From: Pseudorhizobium tarimense
Lineage (GTDB): Bacteria > Pseudomonadota > Alphaproteobacteria > Rhizobiales > Rhizobiaceae
Direction: 5' to 3'
DNA: 64,000 nucleotides
Assembly (NCBI RefSeq): GCF_022968135.1
Contig: NZ_JALJRA010000006.1
Location: 123,829 to 187,828 of the forward strand
Positions 60,642 to 64,000 of this stretch are shown piece after piece. A program made the position numbers and the translations under genes. Below the pieces are notes generated by a model that had not been told where the DNA came from, did not search any database, and saw only the letters and a program-made list of their open reading frames with translations. Positions within the stretch are counted from its first letter, which is position 1, and each line of letters begins with the position of its first letter.

Positions 60642-63491
60642 TCAGAAGAAGCCGCGGCGCTGCCACCAGCCCGCCTTTTTCGGCTTCGAAGGCTCATCGT
60701 CACCATCACCGTTCTCGCCAGTCGGCTCCGAACTCTTCACCACCGGATCGGAGGAGCTGATGTTGGATGCGCGGTTGGCGCGAGCGGGCTTCGCCTCGGT
60801 TTCGTCCGGCTGCTGGTCGGCAGAGGTTGCGTCCTCGCCAAGCGCTGCGTCGACCTGCGGCGCCATAACCGTCTGGGTCACAGGCTCTGCGGCTTGGGCT
60901 GCCTCGGCCACCTCTTCGACCGGCTTTACCTCAGTGACAGCGTCCTCGGCGGGCGCAGCGGCTGCCTTGCGGCGCGTCCGGCGCGGCTTAGCGGCAGGGG
61001 CAGCCTCCGGTTCCGGCTGTTCCGCCGCTACAGCTTCCACGGCAGGCGCTTCTTCCCCTACCGTCGGTGCAGCATCGCCGTCTGCCGGTTTTGCCTCTTC
61101 GCCGGAAGCATCCGACAGCTGAGCCTCGCTCTCGTCGCCAAGCTCCTGGCCGTCTTCCGGACGGTTGCGGCGTCCGCCGCGCTTGCCACGACGGCGGCGC
61201 TTGCGGCGACCGCCTTCGCTCTGCTCCTCGTCTGCGTCTACGCCTTCGCGCGCTTCTGTCTCGTCGTCGGCTTCGTCGGCGTCATCGTCGCTGGCCGAGC
61301 CGGCGTCGTCGCCGTTCTGGTCGAAGCTGCCGGCCTCGCTGCGGTCACCGTTGCGGTTGCGACGGCGACGGCGACGCTTGCGCTTGCGGCCGTTCTGCTC
61401 CTCATTTTGTGCTGGGGCAGCAGGCGCTTCGGCCTTTGCCTCCGCCAGCTCCTCGTCCTCTTCCTCCTCGACGACGATATCGTCGTCCTCGTCTTCATCG
61501 ACCGGCATCGCGGCGAACTGGATGAGGCTTTCAACCTTGACCGGGTTTTCGACCGGCTCACCGCGATCAATCGCAAAATGGCTGGAGCCGATTCCGCTGT
61601 CGGACTCAATGAAGATCGAGACGCCGAAGCGCTTCTCGTAATCCACCACGTTGTGGCGCTTCTGATTCAGCAGATAGAGAGCAGTCTCCGGGGTCGTGCG
61701 CACGGTGATGTCGTGCGTCGTATTCTTCAGCAGATATTCCTCGATCCCGCGCAGCGCGTGCAGCGCGATGGACGACTGCGAACGCACATGGCCAGTGCCG
61801 CCGCAATGGGTGCAGATCTGCGTCGTCGATTCAAGCACCGAGGCGCGGATGCGCTGGCGCGACATCTCGAGCAGGCCGAAATGCGAGATCCGGCCGACCT
61901 GGATACGGGCGCGATCGTTCTTGAGGCAATCCTTCAGCTTCTTCTCGACCGCCCGGTTGTTGCGCTTCTCCTCCATGTCGATGAAGTCGATGACGATCAG
62001 GCCGGCGAGGTCGCGCAGACGCAGCTGGCGCGCGACTTCCTCCGCCGCCTCCAGGTTGGTCTGCAGTGCCGTGTCCTCGATCGAATGCTCGCGGGTCGAG
62101 CGGCCGGAGTTCACGTCGATCGCAACCAGCGCTTCCGTCTGGTTGATGATCAGGTAGCCGCCGGATTTCAGGGTGACCTGCGGCTGCAGCATGCGGTCGA
62201 GCTGCGCTTCGATACCGGAGCGAGCGAAGATCGGGTGCAGGTCGCGATAGGGCTGAACCACCTTGGCGTGGCTCGGCATCAGCATCTTCATGAAGTCTTT
62301 CGCTTCGCGATAGCCTTCCTCGCCTGAGACGATGATCTCGGAAATGTCCTTGTTATAGAGGTCACGGATGGAGCGCTTGATCAGCGAACCTTCCTCGTAG
62401 ACCAGGCAGGGCGCAGTCGACGCCAGAGTGAACGTCCGCACGTTTTCCCAAAGGCGCATCAGGTATTCGAAGTCGCGCTTGATCTCGACCCGCGTCCGAT
62501 TGGCGCCCGCAGTGCGCAGGATGACGCCCATGCCCTGCGGCACATCGAGCTCGCGGGCGATTTCCTTCAGCCGCTTGCGGTCCTGCGGCTGCGTGATCTT
62601 GCGGGAAATGCCGCCGCCACGCGCCGTGTTCGGCATCAGCACCGAATAGCGGCCGGCAAGCGAAAGATAGGTGGTGAGGGCAGCACCCTTGTTGCCGCGC
62701 TCTTCCTTGGCAACCTGAACGAGAAGGATCTGGCGCCGCTTGATCACTTCCTGGATGCGGTACTGCTTGCGCGGCTTGCGCACGACGCGATCAGGAACCT
62801 CTTCCATGGCATCTTCGGCGCCAACGGATTCGATCTCTTCCTTCTCGCCGTTGTCATCCTCGTCATCATCGTCGTGATTGCGGCGTCCGCGCACATCCTC
62901 GGAGATGGAGTCAGTCTCGACCATGGCCGCCATCTCGCCGGGCGTGCCCTTGTCCTCACCCTCGTCGGACGGCCCTGCAGCCGCCTCGCTTGCTTCGGCC
63001 TCGACCGCCTTTTTGCGCGAACGGCTGCGGCTCGGCTTGGCCTTCGGCTTCTCCGCCTCCACAGCGGCTTCTTCGCCGGGGCTCGCCTCGGCAGCCTCCG
63101 CGCCGGCCTCCGTCTGAGCCTCCACAGGTGCGTCAACAGAGGGCTGTTCAGCCGAGGCCAGATCGACCGGATCCACCGAATCGGCTTCGGCAATCTTCTT
63201 CTGCTCTTCCGCCTCGGCCTGCATCAGGGCCTGACGATCGGCGAGCGGGATCTGATAATAGTCGGGATGGATTTCTGCGAAAGCGAGGAAGCCGTGACGA
63301 TTTCCGCCGTAGTCAACAAACGCAGCCTGCAGCGAGGGCTCAACCCTCGTGACCTTCGCCAGGTAAATGTTTCCGCGTATCTGCTTCTTGTGCTCGGACT
63401 CGAAATCGAACTCTTCGATACGATTGCCGCGTACGACGACTACCCGCGTCTCCTCTTCATGAGACGCGTCGATAAGCATTTTGTCTGCCAT
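60642..63491 (-). CDS. rne: Ribonuclease E
   Basis: Endoribonuclease that starts mRNA decay and scaffolds the degradosome, 949 aa. The S1 domain is split by a long acidic Glu/Ala/Asp insertion (about residues 90-265), as in other alphaproteobacteria. The catalytic core has VAIDVNSGRSTREHSIEDTA and LAGLIVIDFIDMEEKRN, with the Zn-link CTHCGGTGHVRS. The C-terminal 300 residues are low-complexity, alternating acidic and Arg-rich patches (RKRKRRRRRRNRNG) that bind RNA and partners. It ends KKAGWWQRRGFF, which looks like a conserved terminal motif. Confidence 0.94.
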   Translation of the reverse strand: MADKMLIDASHEEETRVVVVRGNRIEEFDFESEHKKQIRGNIYLAKVTRVEPSLQAAFVDYGGNRHGFLAFAEIHPDYYQIPLADRQALMQAEAEEQKKIAEADSVDPVDLASAEQPSVDAPVEAQTEAGAEAAEASPGEEAAVEAEKPKAKPSRSRSRKKAVEAEASEAAAGPSDEGEDKGTPGEMAAMVETDSISEDVRGRRNHDDDDEDDNGEKEEIESVGAEDAMEEVPDRVVRKPRKQYRIQEVIKRRQILLVQVAKEERGNKGAALTTYLSLAGRYSVLMPNTARGGGISRKITQPQDRKRLKEIARELDVPQGMGVILRTAGANRTRVEIKRDFEYLMRLWENVRTFTLASTAPCLVYEEGSLIKRSIRDLYNKDISEIIVSGEEGYREAKDFMKMLMPSHAKVVQPYRDLHPIFARSGIEAQLDRMLQPQVTLKSGGYLIINQTEALVAIDVNSGRSTREHSIEDTALQTNLEAAEEVARQLRLRDLAGLIVIDFIDMEEKRNNRAVEKKLKDCLKNDRARIQVGRISHFGLLEMSRQRIRASVLESTTQICTHCGGTGHVRSQSSIALHALRGIEEYLLKNTTHDITVRTTPETALYLLNQKRHNVVDYEKRFGVSIFIESDSGIGSSHFAIDRGEPVENPVKVESLIQFAAMPVDEDEDDDIVVEEEEDEELAEAKAEAPAAPAQNEEQNGRKRKRRRRRRNRNGDRSEAGSFDQNGDDAGSASDDDADEADDETEAREGVDADEEQSEGGRRKRRRRGKRGGRRNRPEDGQELGDESEAQLSDASGEEAKPADGDAAPTVGEEAPAVEAVAAEQPEPEAAPAAKPRRTRRKAAAAPAEDAVTEVKPVEEVAEAAQAAEPVTQTVMAPQVDAALGEDATSADQQPDETEAKPARANRASNISSSDPVVKSSEPTGENGDGDDEPSKPKKAGWWQRRGFF

Positions 63492-63504
63492 AGATATTCT
63501 GCTC

Positions 63505-63552
63505 CTCGGCGCAGCCGAGCAGGTGCAAAAAGGCCTGCCGCAAGGACAGGCC
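63505..63552 (-). promoter_or_regulatory. Structured rne leader: terminator-like hairpin plus RBS hairpin
   Basis: On the minus strand, two hairpins precede rne. The first, GGCCTG-9 nt-CAGGCC followed by five T (63527-63552), looks like an intrinsic terminator 36 nt before the start codon. The second, CTCGGC-TGC-GCCGAG (63505-63519), overlaps the first half of the GAGGAG Shine-Dalgarno. The pair could attenuate or autoregulate rne, as the long leader does in E. coli, but the mechanism is inferred. Confidence 0.5.
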
Positions 63553-63707
63553 CGTCATGCAAGATGGTGATTGCGCCGGAAAAAATGGTTCTCTCGGAAC
63601 GGCGTTGCGGCGACGACCGGACGGCTGACGGAGATCTTGGCTCCTTCAGGGTATCCAGGTTCTGAAACATTTGCCGCGACATGGAAGTCCAAAAGAGAAC
63701 GACGATA

Positions 63708-63713
63708 TTATAA
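63708..63713 (-). promoter_or_regulatory. Possible rne -10 element
   Basis: A perfect TATAAT on the minus strand would start transcription near 63701 and give a leader of about 210 nt. The matching -35 at 17 bp (CACCTC) is poor, so this is tentative. Confidence 0.3.
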
Positions 63714-64000
63714 GGCCTCGAGGGCCCGGTGAGGTGCTCCGTGCGAGCGTGGGTGGCGCGCCACCCGGTATGAGGCCGGCCAATGCCGGAAGTGATCAAT
63801 ATCAGGAGTAAGATGTACAGACGGCGGATGACCGATCCGGTTTCGGCGCCAGGTTCCAAAAGGCTGGCAGGCCTGCCGGTGGACTATCCCGTCAACACCT
63901 TATTCCTCATCCGCCTTGTATGGTTTCTGAGGCATAATAGCAAGGGAAAACCCGTGCGCGCCATATTGTCGATCGAATTAACAGGCTACTGGAAGCCGTT
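63714..64000. other. Intergenic sequence at the window end
   Basis: No convincing gene. GGTGGCGCGCCACC (63754-63767) is a perfect 14-bp palindrome. In related genomes rne is divergent from a cell-wall amidase gene, so this may be the amidase promoter side, but no start codon of such a gene is seen before the window ends. Confidence 0.4.

Noticed and set aside
60579-62327. A 582-codon plus-strand frame opposite rne
   Set aside because: It starts inside the rne terminator and mirrors the Glu/Ala/Arg-rich tail of RNase E as Leu/Ala-rich text; the minus-strand RNase E is unambiguous.

Overview
The window is a chromosomal stretch of an alphaproteobacterium of the order Hyphomicrobiales (Rhizobiales), most probably Rhizobiaceae (Rhizobium/Sinorhizobium/Agrobacterium type). 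The reasons are the single-copy nuoA-N operon with an extra gene between nuoF and nuoG, the tail birA-RNase J-mce-DUF1467, the proS-lolC-lolD-dnaE block, divK-pleD-rpmG, the topA-rnr pair, aroQ-accB-accC-aat and an NDUFA12 gene, together with high GC, strong C/G third-position bias and promoters of the CTTGAC-N17-CTATAT type. The species cannot be fixed from the sequence alone.

Layout. 1-220: two identical tRNA-Asp genes. 600-16270: a complete complex I operon. 16270-19480: biotin ligase, RNase J, methylmalonyl-CoA epimerase and a small membrane protein. 19500-19650: a probable minus-strand small RNA. 19900-27100: prolyl-tRNA synthetase, lipoprotein-releasing transporter, a 28-codon membrane peptide and the replicative DNA polymerase III alpha subunit. 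27100-30260 (minus): L,D-transpeptidase, DNA polymerase IV and a DUF3572 protein. 30379-32137: divK-pleD, the cell-cycle response regulator and the cyclic-di-GMP synthase. 32749-43708 (minus): rpmG, an MFS transporter, DUF983, rnr, topA, a decayed dprA, plsY, a metal-ligand-deficient pyrC and pyrB. 43830-48264: aidB-like gene, AEC transporter, TetR regulator, a CtrA-box-preceded pair of small membrane proteins and ruvX. 48380-55614: a UlaG-like hydrolase, then gatC, gatA and gatB interspersed with four GNAT acetyltransferase genes, a YjhX-family gene and a secreted Cys-rich protein. 55723-64000: NDUFA12, DUF2155, aat, accC, accB, aroQ, a DsbA-like protein and RNase E with a structured leader.

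Most of the window is conserved core genome: respiration (complex I plus its NDUFA12 accessory subunit), tRNA charging (ProS, GatCAB), RNA decay (RNase J, RNase R, RNase E), DNA replication and topology (DnaE, DinB, TopA), pyrimidine and fatty-acid precursor synthesis, and cell-cycle signalling. The variable spots are the dprA scar (about 40.0-40.85 kb), the GNAT/YjhX insertions between gatA and gatB (51.0-52.6 kb) and several intergenic regions that carry terminators or small ORFs not explained by the neighbouring genes.

No insertion sequence, prophage, CRISPR array or rRNA gene was seen. I did not find a convincing large undescribed system. The best leads are small: the GNAT-YjhX-GNAT cluster, the CtrA-box small membrane gene pair, the HhH protein inside the nuo operon, the rne leader, the degenerate dprA locus and candidate small RNAs.
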